Source: Phyllobacterium zundukense (GTDB lineage Bacteria; Pseudomonadota; Alphaproteobacteria; Rhizobiales; Rhizobiaceae). Taken from it: a DNA stretch of 64,000 nt. This document shows positions 45,463-54,703 of this stretch, one piece after another. How positions within the stretch are numbered: position 1 is the first letter of the stretch; each line of letters opens with the position of its first letter. Under the pieces are notes generated by a model. The model worked only from the letters and a program-made list of their open reading frames with translations. It had not been told where the DNA came from and did no database searches. The stretch is taken from the NCBI RefSeq assembly GCF_025452195.1, contig NZ_CP104972.1:1-64000 (forward strand), given 5' to 3'. The position numbers were made by a program, and so were the translations under genes.

Positions 45463-46304
45463 CCTTTGACGCCGCCGCTTGTCAGGCCCGCGATCAGGGC
45501 GCGCTGCATGAAGAGACCAACGAGTAGCGGGGGGAGGGCGGCAAGCACACCCGCTGTGGCAATCAATCCGTAATCCGAGACGCGTCCGCCAGCGAGATCG
45601 GCGATCGCCACGGTCAAGGTTTTGGCCCGCTGATCCGAAGTGAACAAAAGGGCATAGAAGAATTCGTCCCAGGCAAGCAGGAACGCGAAGAGTGCGGCGG
45701 TCGCCATGACGGGTGCGGCGAGCGGCAGGGTGATCAGCCGCAGGATCTGATCGAGCCGGGCGCCATCCATGGTTGCAGCGCTTTCGATTTCGCGCGGGAT
45801 TGAGTCGAAGCCGGATTTCATCAACCAGGTGGTGAAGGGCGCGAGGATCGTCAGGTAAACCAGCGCCAGACCAAAGACGTTGTTGAGGAGGCCGGCCCAG
45901 GCGAGCGTCATGTAAAGCGGTACGGCCAAGGCTACCGGAGGCAGCATGTAAGTGGCAATAACTGCGTAAAGCGACCAACCGACCGATGGCGTGCGCGATA
46001 CGGCCCAGGCGGAGGGGACCGCTACGAAGAGCGCCGCCACAGTCGCCATGCCGGCCACCTTGATGCTGTTGAACAGCGAGGCGACGAAGGCTTCCCCGGC
46101 GCTGTTGGCGACCGAAGAAAGCAGGACACCGTAGCGGGACAGATCGACCGTATCGGGCCACCAGTGCAACGGTTTGGCGATAAGGTCCGGCGTCGATGAA
46201 ATGCTCATGATGAAGAGCCACACCACGGGGGCAAGGATCACGACCAGAAGCAGAAGCGCTGCCAAATGTACCAGGATCGTTGCGGTGAGGCTGCGGCGTT
46301 CCAT
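45459..46304 (-). CDS. sugar ABC transporter permease, MalG type
   Basis: 281 aa with six hydrophobic segments. The EAA loop that contacts the ATPase is EIESAATMDGARLDQILRLI. CUT1 family inner-membrane subunit. It overlaps its neighbours on both sides in the operon (one base with the other permease). Confidence 0.93.
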   Translation of the reverse strand: MERRSLTATILVHLAALLLLVVILAPVVWLFIMSISSTPDLIAKPLHWWPDTVDLSRYGVLLSSVANSAGEAFVASLFNSIKVAGMATVAALFVAVPSAWAVSRTPSVGWSLYAVIATYMLPPVALAVPLYMTLAWAGLLNNVFGLALVYLTILAPFTTWLMKSGFDSIPREIESAATMDGARLDQILRLITLPLAAPVMATAALFAFLLAWDEFFYALLFTSDQRAKTLTVAIADLAGGRVSDYGLIATAGVLAALPPLLVGLFMQRALIAGLTSGGVKG

Positions 46305-47185
46305 TATGACGCTCCCGCGCTTTTGCGGATCAGGGCGGCATAGGCGACGGCCAGCACTGTCACGAGCAGGGTAACAATCAGCGCCAGCGACGCACCCGAT
46401 CCCGCTCGCTGAAAGGAAAACGCTTCCTGGTAGACCAGGATCGACAGTGTCCGCGTGCTGTTGGCCGGACCGCCGCGGGTCATGACCCAGATGATGTCGA
46501 AGACCTTGAAAGCCTCGATGGTTCGAAGCACGAGCGCCACCATCAGCGGGCCGGCGAGATAGGGCATGATGACGAAGCGGAAGCGCGACCAGGCACCGGC
46601 GCCGTCGACCATGGATGCGGCTGTGATATCGCGCGGCACGGCCTGGAGGGCGGCCAGCGCAATCAGCGCCACCAGTGGAAAATTCTTCCAGCAGTCGGCC
46701 ACGATAAGCGAGGCGAGGGCAGTACCAGGCTCACCCAGCCAGGAACGATAGGCATCGATAAGGCCGAACTGCATCAGCATCGCATTCAGTGCGCCATATT
46801 CCGGGTTATAGATCAACCGCCACAGCGTGGCATTGACCACGGTCGGCAGCGCCCAGGGCAGGATCATCAGCGCGCGCAGGATGGAACGGCCGTAAAATTG
46901 CTGGTTGAGGAGCAAAGCAGCAAGGACGCCGATGACCATCTCCGCCGATACGGAGAGGACGGCAAACCAGAAGGTAGTAATCAGCGTGCGCTGGAAATTC
47001 GAACCGGAAAGTATCTTTACATAATTATCGAGGCCAACGAAACTGCCTTCGGTGCCCACCAGCTTGGCGTCAGTGAAGGAGAGCCGCACCGTATCGACGA
47101 GCGGCCAACCGATTATCGCAACCATGACGATCAGAAGCGGCAGCATCAGGAGCCATGCGCGGGTGGTGATCCAGGTGCTCGTCAT
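46304..47185 (-). CDS. sugar ABC transporter permease, MalF type
   Basis: 293 aa with six hydrophobic segments; EAA loop DITAASMVDGAGAWSRFRFV. It pairs with the MalG-type permease. The gene begins 200 bases after the binding-protein stop; that gap holds a repeat palindrome which may separate the highly expressed binding protein from the permeases. Confidence 0.93.
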   Translation of the reverse strand: MTSTWITTRAWLLMLPLLIVMVAIIGWPLVDTVRLSFTDAKLVGTEGSFVGLDNYVKILSGSNFQRTLITTFWFAVLSVSAEMVIGVLAALLLNQQFYGRSILRALMILPWALPTVVNATLWRLIYNPEYGALNAMLMQFGLIDAYRSWLGEPGTALASLIVADCWKNFPLVALIALAALQAVPRDITAASMVDGAGAWSRFRFVIMPYLAGPLMVALVLRTIEAFKVFDIIWVMTRGGPANSTRTLSILVYQEAFSFQRAGSGASLALIVTLLVTVLAVAYAALIRKSAGAS

Positions 47186-47224
47186 GAAATGAAGCCTGCA
47201 CTATTGCTGAGATAAAGGCGTTGC

Positions 47225-47369
47225 CGCTGACCCTCCCCTTGTGGGGAGGGACGGAGCGAAGCGACGGGGAGGGGTTCTTGGAATTCATCCCTTAGTTGCC
47301 GCCATCCAGTAAGAAAGGCCCCGCCCCGAACCTGCGGTTCGACCCTCCCCACAAGGGGGAGGGTAAGCG
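47225..47369. repeat. RIME-like inverted repeat
   Basis: Arms CGCTGACCCTCCCCTTGTGG (47225 on) and, inverted, CCACAAGGGGGAGGGTAAGC (to about 47368) with further partial complementarity inside. This GC-rich palindrome type is dispersed through Rhizobium, Agrobacterium and relatives between genes. Within an operon it may fold in the mRNA and reduce downstream expression. Confidence 0.7.
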
Positions 47370-47385
47370 GCACCTCATCATGCTA

Positions 47386-48624
47386 TCAGAGACCGCTGTT
47401 CTCGACGGCAGTCTTCAAGGCGTCCTCCGGGGCGGCCTGCCCCAGAAGAGCTTCCTGAATTGCCTGCTGCAGTCCTGTCGAAAGTTCCTGATACTTCGGT
47501 GTCGTCGGACGCGGGTACATCGCAGCAAGACTGACTTTGGCCGCCGCAATCATTTCTTCCTGACCTTTGGTGACTGCAGGATCATCATAGGAAGAAGACC
47601 AGATCGGCAAGCTCAACTTGGCGTACTGGTTCTGCGTTGCCTGAGACGTCATGAACGTGATGTATTTCCATGCTTCGTCGGGATGTTTGCTGGTCGAGGT
47701 GATGCCGAGACCCATTGAACCGTTGACTGCAGATACGGTGCTCTTGCCTTCAACACCGGGTGCAGGAACGACACCGACCTTGCCGACAACCTTGCTGTCC
47801 TTCGGATCATTGGCCATGTTGTACATGTAGGTCCAGTTAAGGGCGAAGGCCGCTTCGCCATTCTGGAACACGCGGCGGACATCCTCCTCGAGGAATTCCT
47901 TGGAATTCGGATTGGTGAGACCCGACTTGTAGCTATCGACCATGTAGTTGAGCGCATCGAGACCGCCGCCCGTCTGGAACACCGGCTTGCCGTCCTTGAG
48001 GAAGCTGCCGCCATAGGCGCTGACCAGCGTGGTGTAGTCGCAGATCGCGGCTTCAGCCTGTGACCAGCTCCACGCGATGGGCGTTGCAAGCAAGCCCTTG
48101 TCCTTGATGATCTTGGCCTGTTCGGCAAGTTCGGCCCAGGTCTTTGGCGGGCTTTTTATGCCGGCCTTTTCCAGGATTTCTTTGTTGTAGAACAGATACT
48201 TCGTATCGAGAATCCAGGGCATGCCATAGCGTTTGCCGTCATATTCAACGGTGGTCCAGGCACCTGGAAGCACGCCCGATGTCATTTCCGGCGTAATCTT
48301 GTCGGTTACATCCACAAGCACCTTGTTGGTTGCATATTCGGCCGGCCAGATCACATCGAAGAGAACGACATCATAGCCGCCGCCCGACCCTTGAGCGAGG
48401 ACGGTCTTGTCGTGCAGGCCTTCATAGGGAACGAATTCGAGATTGACCGTCACATCTGGATTTGCCTTGGTGAAGGCTTCCGTCATGGCGCGGACGTCGG
48501 CCTCGCTATAGGCGGCCTGCGCCATGAACAGCGCGTTGATCTTGGTTTCTGCATGGGCAGGCGAAGACAGCGCCGCTCCCAGAAGTGTGGCGCCCAGAAG
48601 CGCGCTCGTCACGGATTTCAACAT
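47386..48624 (-). CDS. sugar ABC transporter substrate-binding protein
   Basis: 412 aa from the ATG at 48624; AGGAGG lies five bases before it, and another ATG one codon earlier has poor spacing. Signal peptide 1-25 (ending SSPAHA). CUT1-type periplasmic binding protein: YDVVLFDVIWPAEYATN, GMPWILDTKYLFYNKEILEK and an aromatic-rich ligand region. First gene of the operon, transcribed divergently from the ROK regulator. Confidence 0.93.
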   Translation of the reverse strand: MLKSVTSALLGATLLGAALSSPAHAETKINALFMAQAAYSEADVRAMTEAFTKANPDVTVNLEFVPYEGLHDKTVLAQGSGGGYDVVLFDVIWPAEYATNKVLVDVTDKITPEMTSGVLPGAWTTVEYDGKRYGMPWILDTKYLFYNKEILEKAGIKSPPKTWAELAEQAKIIKDKGLLATPIAWSWSQAEAAICDYTTLVSAYGGSFLKDGKPVFQTGGGLDALNYMVDSYKSGLTNPNSKEFLEEDVRRVFQNGEAAFALNWTYMYNMANDPKDSKVVGKVGVVPAPGVEGKSTVSAVNGSMGLGITSTSKHPDEAWKYITFMTSQATQNQYAKLSLPIWSSSYDDPAVTKGQEEMIAAAKVSLAAMYPRPTTPKYQELSTGLQQAIQEALLGQAAPEDALKTAVENSGL

Positions 48625-48805
48625 CATTACCTCCTGTTTGGCAGCGCTGGCCGTCATGGACAGACGCCTGGTCGTTGCAATCGAGAGCCTTTCGTGACGC
48701 GTTTCGCCAAACCTGTGCTCACATTCCCCTGATCGATTTTTATTAAATCAATTCGCTTGACTTATTAGTTGATGAATATTCTTCTGGTGTCAAGAGGGAT
48801 GACGG

Positions 48806-50020
48806 ATGGACGGCATACGATCGATACGGGCAAAGAGTGGAACCAATCTCGGCGGTGCCAGCGCGCATAACCGCCGCATCATGATCGATGCATTGCGCGT
48901 CAATGGTGCGCTGTCGCGGGCCGACCTTGCGCGCGCCACCGGACTGACGCCACAGGCCGTTTCCAATATCATCGAGGAGCTGGCGCGCGACGGTCTGGTG
49001 CGTTCGCAGGCCAGTGTGCGCAAGGGCAGGGGCCAGCCTGCCACGCCCTATCAGCTCGTGCCGGAAGGCGCCTTTGCCATCGGTCTGCAGATCGACCGCC
49101 ACGTGACGCGCACGGTCATCGTCAACCTCGTCGGCGATGTTCTGGTCCAGATGGAAGCCAAGCTGCCTCCCGGCGGACCGGCGCAGGGTGTTGTGGTTAT
49201 TCTCGACCTGATCAGGAAGGCGCGCAACGCGCTGGCGGCACAGGCACCAGAGGCGGAAAAGCGGCTCGTCGGTCTCGGCGTTGCCATGCCCGGACCATTC
49301 GGCATCAACACGCTCTACGACGACCCCTGGATGATGACGGCGTGGCAGAACTTCCCCCTCATGGACAGGATTGCCGAAGGAACAGGGCTCGAAGTTGCGT
49401 TGCAGAACGACGCGGCAGCCGCAGCAACTGCCGAACGATTGCTTGGCGCAGCACATGGGCTCGACCACGCAATCTGCATCTACTTCGGCTATGGTCTCGG
49501 AGCGGGCTTGATCCTTAACGGGGAACTCTATGGCGGCGCGCATGCCAATGCCGGCGAGATCGGTATGATTCTCGCGTTGGTGCCCGGTGACGGTCCCGAC
49601 GTCGAGCCCCTGGAACATTACGCTTCGATGGCGGCACTTTGCAAATTGCTCGATTTCGATCCATCCGAGCCGGAACTTTTCGCCATGATCACCGATGCCA
49701 TCCTGCGCGGCGGCCCAAAGCTGGAACAGTGGATGGACAGTGTCGCCGAGCGCTTGCGCCGGACCGTGCAAATTCTCGAATCGATCTTCGATCCGCAGAC
49801 GATCATTCTCTGTGGTGGCGCGCCGCGAGTGCTGATCGATCGCCTTGTCGAGAAGGTCGAGCCGCTGCTGCCCTCGATCGCCGAGCGCTCCCGCCGTTAC
49901 CCGGAAGCACGATTGCAGGCAGGGCTGGCCGATCCTTGGTCCGCCGCACTCGGCGCTGCCGCCGAGCCCATCGCGCGGACTTTCGATCCAAGATTCTCGG
50001 CGATACTCAAGACGGTATGA
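48806..50020 (+). CDS. ROK-family transcriptional regulator
   Basis: 404 aa. N-terminal winged helix (MIDALRVNGALSRADLARAT, then GLTPQAVSNIIEELARDGLV) fused to a ROK sugar-kinase-like domain (GLGVAMPGPFG, YFGYGLGAGLILNGELYGGA). The ROK zinc motif is reduced (GEIGMI followed by no CxCGxxGC), so ligand sensing may differ from NagC. The AT-rich gap between it and the binding protein (48625-48805) is the likely operator region. Probable repressor of the sugar operon. Confidence 0.9.
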   Translation: MDGIRSIRAKSGTNLGGASAHNRRIMIDALRVNGALSRADLARATGLTPQAVSNIIEELARDGLVRSQASVRKGRGQPATPYQLVPEGAFAIGLQIDRHVTRTVIVNLVGDVLVQMEAKLPPGGPAQGVVVILDLIRKARNALAAQAPEAEKRLVGLGVAMPGPFGINTLYDDPWMMTAWQNFPLMDRIAEGTGLEVALQNDAAAAATAERLLGAAHGLDHAICIYFGYGLGAGLILNGELYGGAHANAGEIGMILALVPGDGPDVEPLEHYASMAALCKLLDFDPSEPELFAMITDAILRGGPKLEQWMDSVAERLRRTVQILESIFDPQTIILCGGAPRVLIDRLVEKVEPLLPSIAERSRRYPEARLQAGLADPWSAALGAAAEPIARTFDPRFSAILKTV

Positions 50021-50036
50021 GGCATAGAAAGCCTTG

Positions 50037-50071
50037 CTATAGCTCATGGTATACGTCAGGGTGAGTTATAG
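50037..50071. promoter_or_regulatory. inverted repeat upstream of the second fic gene
   Basis: CTATAGCTCA (50037-50046) and TGAGTTATAG (50062-50071) are complementary with one mismatch, 18 bases before the start codon. It is a candidate operator, perhaps for the Fic protein's own C-terminal helix-turn-helix. Confidence 0.45.
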
Positions 50072-50089
50072 AAAGGCGATCTATCGCTC

Positions 50090-51200
50090 ATGATCTGGAA
50101 CTGGCAGCAGGCCGATTGGCCCAATTTTACCTATGACGCGACTGCGCTTGAACCTTTGGAGCGCCAGTTCCTGCTGCATTCCGGCGAGTTCTTCGGCGCT
50201 TTTCGCCATGTGAATGCCGACGACCGGGACACGCTGCAGAATCGAGCTGATCGGCGACGAAGCATTGAAAACCTCGGAGATCGAAGGAGAATTCCTCAAC
50301 CGCGACAGCTTGCAGACGTCACTTCGGCAACAATTCGGTTTGGCGACCGGCAATCAACGTGTTCCCGCTGCAGAGCGCGGCATCTCCGAGATGATGGTCG
50401 ACCTCTACCGGACTTTCGCCCATCCGCTCCAGCACGATACATTGTTCAACTGGCACAGGATGTTGATGGCTGGCGAGAGCGATGCCATCCAGATTGGAGG
50501 TTACCGCACGCACGAGGAGCCGATGCGGGTCGTGTCAGGCCGCGCCGACAAGCCGACGATCCATTTCGAGGCACCGCCATCAATGCGCATTCCGCAAGAG
50601 ATGGATGCGTTTGCAAGCTGGTTCAACGCGACGGCGCCCGAGAGGAAGACGGCTCTGCCTGCGCTGACCCGAGCCGGGCTGGCGCATCTATACTTCGTCA
50701 GCATTCATCCTTTTGAAGACGGCAATGGCCGTATCGGCCGGGCAATCTCTGAAAAGTCTCTCGCCCAGAACCTCGGCCAGCCTAGCCTCATCGCTTTGGC
50801 CTATACCATTCAACGTGCGCGCAAAGCCTATTACGACATGCTGGAACGCAGCAACAAAACCAACGAGATTACCGAATGGCTTGTCCATTTTGCCGAGACT
50901 GTGCTGGAAGCGCAGCGTACGACCCTGAAGCGGGTGGAATTCTACATCGTCAAGGCCAAGTTTTACGACCGGGTGCGCGGGCAACTGAACCCGCGGCAGG
51001 AGAAAGTCATTGCCCGTATGTTTCGCGCAGGGCACGACGGTTTCAAAGGCGGTCTCAGCGCAGAAAACTATATCAGCATCACCGGCACCTCCCGCGCAAC
51101 AGCAACGAGAGACCTGACAGATCTGGTGGTCAAAGGAGCGTTGACCCGGACCGGAGAGCGAAGACACACGCGCTACCATCTTGATGTAGATGGTGTCTGA
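50090..51200 (+). pseudogene. Fic-family protein (DUF4172 type), one frameshift
   Basis: From 50090 the frame gives MIWNWQQADWPNFTYDATAL, the DUF4172 N-terminal domain. Near 50235 the frame shifts; the second frame continues IELIGDEALKTSEIEGEFLN (with the inhibitory S-x-x-x-E-G motif, so auto-inhibited class II), then the Fic loop HPFEDGNGRIGR and a C-terminal winged helix (SITGTSRATATRDLTDLVVK). All domains are present; a single extra base near 50239 would restore or break the frame. Intact versions AMPylate or de-AMPylate proteins. Confidence 0.85.
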
Positions 51201-51788
51201 CTAACGCAAGCTTGAAAACCAGGCGATGAGCTCGGCGCTGTTGCGCAGGCCATAGCTACGCATGATGCGGGCGCGGTGTGCCTCGATGGTCCGCTTCGAC
51301 AGGCCGATCTCCTGGGCGATCTGCGCATTGGTCTTGCCTTGCGATACCAATGTCAGCACCTGTTTTTGCCGGTCGGAAATCAGGCTGGCGTTGCCGGCGA
51401 TCGCTCGATTCATTGGCTCGAAGCAATAGAGCGCTTCGGCGAAGGGATCCGCCAGATTACGGCTGCGCCCGCGCACCCGGCACCAGAAGCTCGAACCGTC
51501 ACGCCGCCGCATAACGCGCTCGTCATGATATACTTTGCCGCCGGCAAAGTTGGTGCGCCACATTTCGCCGGTGCGGACGAAATCCCTGATTTTCGGATAT
51601 AGTCTTGAAAAACTCTGGTCGATCAGTTCGTGACGTTCATAACCGAAAGTCTCAGCGAATTCGAAATTGCAATCACGTATGATACGGTGCGTGGCATAGA
51701 CCATCGGCACCGGCAGGTCCGCCAGCCGGAACAGTTTCCCGCCTCCGGGTTCAATACTAGCGGAACTGGATAAGTCGGGTGCTGTCAT
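51201..51788 (-). CDS. PAS-LuxR transcriptional regulator
   Basis: 195 aa. Residues 25-125 form a PAS domain (VYATHRIIRDCNFEFAETFG, GYERHELIDQSFSRLYP). The C-terminal LuxR-type helix-turn-helix is ISDRQKQVLTLVSQGKTNAQ then IAQEIGLSKRTIEAHRARIM. The N terminus has no receiver domain, so it is not an ordinary response regulator; a small ligand is more likely. Divergent from the CoA-transferase pair (79-base gap), which it may control. Confidence 0.9.
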   Translation of the reverse strand: MTAPDLSSSASIEPGGGKLFRLADLPVPMVYATHRIIRDCNFEFAETFGYERHELIDQSFSRLYPKIRDFVRTGEMWRTNFAGGKVYHDERVMRRRDGSSFWCRVRGRSRNLADPFAEALYCFEPMNRAIAGNASLISDRQKQVLTLVSQGKTNAQIAQEIGLSKRTIEAHRARIMRSYGLRNSAELIAWFSSLR

Positions 51789-51867
51789 GCAGTATTAATA
51801 CGACTATCTGCGGCGCCGGTACAAGCCATACGGTTCATGCAGAGGATAGAGAAATGGGAGATTTTTC

Positions 51868-52590
51868 TTGAAAAAAGTTCAATCAAACGTCGCGCAAGCG
51901 CTGGATGGCGTGCTGTTCGATGGCATGACCATCATGGCCGGCGGGTTCGGCCTGTGCGGCATACCCGAGGCGCTGATTTACGCGATCCGCGATTCCGGCG
52001 TCAAGGATTTGACCGTCATCTCCAACAATGCCGGCGTCGATGGCATCGGACTTGGCGTACTGCTTGAGACCAAGCAGATCCGCAAGATGATCTCGTCCTA
52101 TGTCGGCGAGAACAAACTGTTTGCCCAGCAGTACCTGTCGGGCGAACTCGAACTGGAATTCAACCCGCAAGGAACGCTCGCCGAACGGATTCGCGCCGGA
52201 GGGGCAGGTATTCCGGCCTTCTTCACCAAAACCGGCGTCGGCACCATCATCGCCGAGGGCAAGGACGTGCGCGAATTCGACGGTGAATCCTACGTGATGG
52301 AGCGTGGACTATTCGCTGACCTTTCCATCGTCCATGCCTTCAAGGGCGATACGGAAGGCAACCTCGTTTACCGCAAGACGGCGCGGAACTTCAATCCGAT
52401 CATGGCGACGGCATCGAGGTTCACCGTGGCCGAAGTCGAACATCTGGTCGAGGCTGGCAAGATCGATGGCGACCAGGTGCATACGCCCGGTATTTTCGTC
52501 AAGCGGATCGTGCATGTGCCCAACCCCGTCAAACACATCGAACAACGCACGACCCGTCCGCGCCTTGTCGCAGCAAGTGAGGTAAACTGA
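51868..52590 (+). CDS. scoA: 3-oxoacid CoA-transferase subunit A
   Basis: 240 aa from a TTG at 51868 with GGGAGA upstream. Family I CoA transferase alpha subunit: [55 protein letters not shown]. Transfers CoA from succinyl-CoA to acetoacetate or related 3-oxo acids in ketone-body use. The B subunit follows after one base. Alternative name atoD; exact acceptor not proven. Confidence 0.92.
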   Translation: MKKVQSNVAQALDGVLFDGMTIMAGGFGLCGIPEALIYAIRDSGVKDLTVISNNAGVDGIGLGVLLETKQIRKMISSYVGENKLFAQQYLSGELELEFNPQGTLAERIRAGGAGIPAFFTKTGVGTIIAEGKDVREFDGESYVMERGLFADLSIVHAFKGDTEGNLVYRKTARNFNPIMATASRFTVAEVEHLVEAGKIDGDQVHTPGIFVKRIVHVPNPVKHIEQRTTRPRLVAASEVN

Positions 52591-52591
52591 G

Positions 52592-53233
52592 ATGGCCTGG
52601 ACACGCGATCAGATGGCCGAACGGGCCGCACAGGAACTCGAAGACGGTTTTTACGTCAATCTGGGCATCGGCATACCGACGCTCGTTGCCAATTATATCC
52701 CGACGGGAATGAGCGTGCAGCTGCAGAGCGAGAACGGCATGCTCGGCATGGGACCTTTCCCCTACGAGGGCGAGGAAGACGCCGACTTGATCAATGCCGG
52801 CAAGCAGACCATCACCCAGCTGCCAACGACCAGCTATTTCAACGGTGCCGACAGTTTCGGCATGATCCGCGGCGGTCATATCGATCTTTCAATTCTCGGC
52901 GCAATGCAGGTTGCCCGCAATGGCGATCTCGCAAACTGGATGGTTCCGGGCAAGATGGTCAAGGGAATGGGCGGCGCGATGGATCTTGTCGCCGGCGTCA
53001 AGAAGGTCGTCGTCGTCATGGAACACGAGGCCAAGGGCGAAGCCAAGCTTTTGGAGCAGTGCACGTTGCCATTGACCGGACAGCGCGTCACCGATCTGGT
53101 GATCACTGACCTCGGCGTGTTCACAGTGGAGCGGCGCGGCGAGCCCAAGATGACACTCATCGAGGTTGCGCCCGGCGTACCGGTCGAGGAAATCAAGGCG
53201 AAAACCCAGGCGGTGTTCGACGTCGCGGTTTGA
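52592..53233 (+). CDS. scoB: 3-oxoacid CoA-transferase subunit B
   Basis: 213 aa. The active-site Glu lies in [22 protein letters not shown] appears here as [16 protein letters not shown]. It forms the heteromer with the A subunit. ATG at 52592, just after the A stop, so translation is coupled. Confidence 0.93.
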   Translation: MAWTRDQMAERAAQELEDGFYVNLGIGIPTLVANYIPTGMSVQLQSENGMLGMGPFPYEGEEDADLINAGKQTITQLPTTSYFNGADSFGMIRGGHIDLSILGAMQVARNGDLANWMVPGKMVKGMGGAMDLVAGVKKVVVVMEHEAKGEAKLLEQCTLPLTGQRVTDLVITDLGVFTVERRGEPKMTLIEVAPGVPVEEIKAKTQAVFDVAV

Positions 53234-53266
53234 TGAATTGGGCGTCATTCTTTCGCGGATGACGCT

Positions 53267-53557
53267 CTATAATTTCAGTTGGCGAACGCTCCGACCGGGT
53301 ACAAGTGCCAAAACCAAGATGCCATTTGCTTCCTGTTCGTACAGGATAACATGACTCTTGTGCTCGTGCCGCCTTACACCAGATCCCAACGTTTCTGCCA
53401 ATCGTCCCATATGCGGCGTGTCAGCCAATAATTTGAAGCAGTAGTCCAGTTCGTCTTTGTATCGCCGAGCTTGAATCACCCCGAACATCTCAATGCTATC
53501 AAGAAATATTTCGAGAATTTCGGTCCCGGCTCGCTCCGTCAGCCGATATTCACTCAC
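53267..53557 (-). CDS. parE: ParE-family toxin
   Basis: 96 aa from a GTG at 53557, overlapping the antitoxin by eight bases. YRLTERAGTEILEIFLDSIE, ADTPHMGRLAETLGSGVRRH and YEQEANGILVLALVPGR fit the ParE/RelE toxin fold; ParE proteins poison gyrase. Complete. Confidence 0.88.
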   Translation of the reverse strand: MSEYRLTERAGTEILEIFLDSIEMFGVIQARRYKDELDYCFKLLADTPHMGRLAETLGSGVRRHEHKSHVILYEQEANGILVLALVPGRSVRQLKL

Positions 53558-53816
53558 GTCCTAAGCCACGGGCGCTGGCAATCTGTTCCGCCTGAGCAAA
53601 AATATCGTCCATGCTCCGTGTTCCAACGCCGCTAGCCTTTGCATCGGCCACCAGTTGACGCAGTTCATCCAGCGTGAATTCCTTTCCTCGCCGGGAACGA
53701 TCCCGGCGCACCAAATCGCGCACGTAGTCACTGGTGCTGGCATATTCTCCCTTCCGGATTTGCGTCTCTATCCAGTCTTTCATTTGATCGGGCAATGATA
53801 CCGTCATGGTCGCCAT
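53550..53816 (-). CDS. parD: ParD-family antitoxin
   Basis: 88 aa from the ATG at 53816 behind GGAGGAATCAG; a longer in-frame start is unlikely. MATMTVSLPDQMKDWIETQI then STSDYVRDLVRRDRSRR is the ribbon-helix-helix domain that represses the operon, and the C-terminal tail binds ParE. Confidence 0.9.
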   Translation of the reverse strand: MATMTVSLPDQMKDWIETQIRKGEYASTSDYVRDLVRRDRSRRGKEFTLDELRQLVADAKASGVGTRSMDDIFAQAEQIASARGLGRE

Positions 53817-53900
53817 CCTGATTCCTCCTGGTGCACTTAAGAATAGCAGGCATAAGTACAATTCACAAATATTCTTAATGCGACCGAAAATGGGAAATTG

Positions 53901-54083
53901 CTATCTCGTTTTCCTGACCACGCAAACCGGGCCGTCGCCAGGATAGCGGGGATCACGATCGACGCAGGTGGCATCATAGCGGAAGCTGCCATAGTAGACA
54001 CGGGCGCAGCCGGAGAGCACCGGAGCGAATGTTACAAGCACAAGAAACAGAGCTGTGGAATATTTTCGATAAAGAGGGTTCAT
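53901..54083 (-). CDS. small lipoprotein, 60 aa
   Basis: ATG at 54083 preceded by GAGGAAAA; an upstream in-frame extension lacks any signal. Signal peptide with lipobox LSGC (about residue 22), then ARVYYGSFRYDATCVDRDPR and a C-terminal CVVRKTR. Two further cysteines may pair. Family unknown. Confidence 0.6.
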   Translation of the reverse strand: MNPLYRKYSTALFLVLVTFAPVLSGCARVYYGSFRYDATCVDRDPRYPGDGPVCVVRKTR

Positions 54084-54250
54084 TTTTCCTCGCGTCGCTC
54101 CTATATATAACCAGTTACGAGTGACACAGTAGCGTAACAATCCACTGATATTCTTCAGTAATTGGTCGGGTTTACGATCGGCATCTTTGATATCTTACGG
54201 AAATCTGGTGCCACAATAAGGCAAGCGCCTGCTCCGTTTCCTGATCACGT

Positions 54251-54270
54251 TTTATGTGAAGTGACATAAA
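54251..54270. promoter_or_regulatory. near-palindrome upstream of an HTH gene
   Basis: TTTATGT and ACATAAA flank a six-base centre, 80 bases before the HTH gene. It could be an operator for that gene's product. Confidence 0.35.
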
Positions 54271-54349
54271 GGGGTTGATCCGCGACGATGGACGTATAAG
54301 TTCTGCCTTCCGATTTGTTAACTAAACCTTTCACGTTAGGAGCAAAGCG

Positions 54350-54616
54350 ATGAACAAAACCGCCGGCGACTATTCATTGCCAGAAACGATTTCCACGGCG
54401 CTTGCCAATGGTACAAATATTGTCAGAGCATTTCGCGAACAATTCGGATATTCCATCGAGGATTTAGCCGTTGCGTGCGGTCTGACGTCCCTCGAAATCG
54501 AAACGATCGAAAGCGGCCAGAATACGGACCCGCACAAACTGGAACGCATTGCACATGCGCTTGGTCTCCCGAGCAACGCAATGATTCTTGAAGATTCCAA
54601 GCGCCTCAGCGCCTGA
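54350..54616 (+). CDS. small XRE-type HTH protein
   Basis: 88 aa with AGGAGC upstream. FREQFGYSIEDLAVACGLTS then LEIETIESGQNTDPHKLERI is a helix-turn-helix of the Cro/C1 type covering most of the protein. It is probably a regulator of a nearby or distant gene. A strong terminator follows. Confidence 0.85.
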   Translation: MNKTAGDYSLPETISTALANGTNIVRAFREQFGYSIEDLAVACGLTSLEIETIESGQNTDPHKLERIAHALGLPSNAMILEDSKRLSA

Positions 54617-54646
54617 AACGCTACTACCCCTAATAAATCGGCACCC

Positions 54647-54687
54647 AAAAAGCTGTCAGAGTGATATCCCAACTCTGACAGCTTTTT
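54647..54687. terminator. bidirectional-type intrinsic terminator
   Basis: AAAAAGCTGTCAGAGT and ACTCTGACAGCTTTTT are perfectly complementary around a 9-base loop, with T runs on either strand. It separates the HTH gene from the convergent arylformamidase gene. Confidence 0.9.
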
Positions 54688-54703
54688 GATCTCCGGCGAT
54701 GAG

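Noticed and set aside
48743..50047. 434-codon minus frame opposite the ROK gene
   Set aside because: Shadow; the plus strand encodes a clear ROK regulator.
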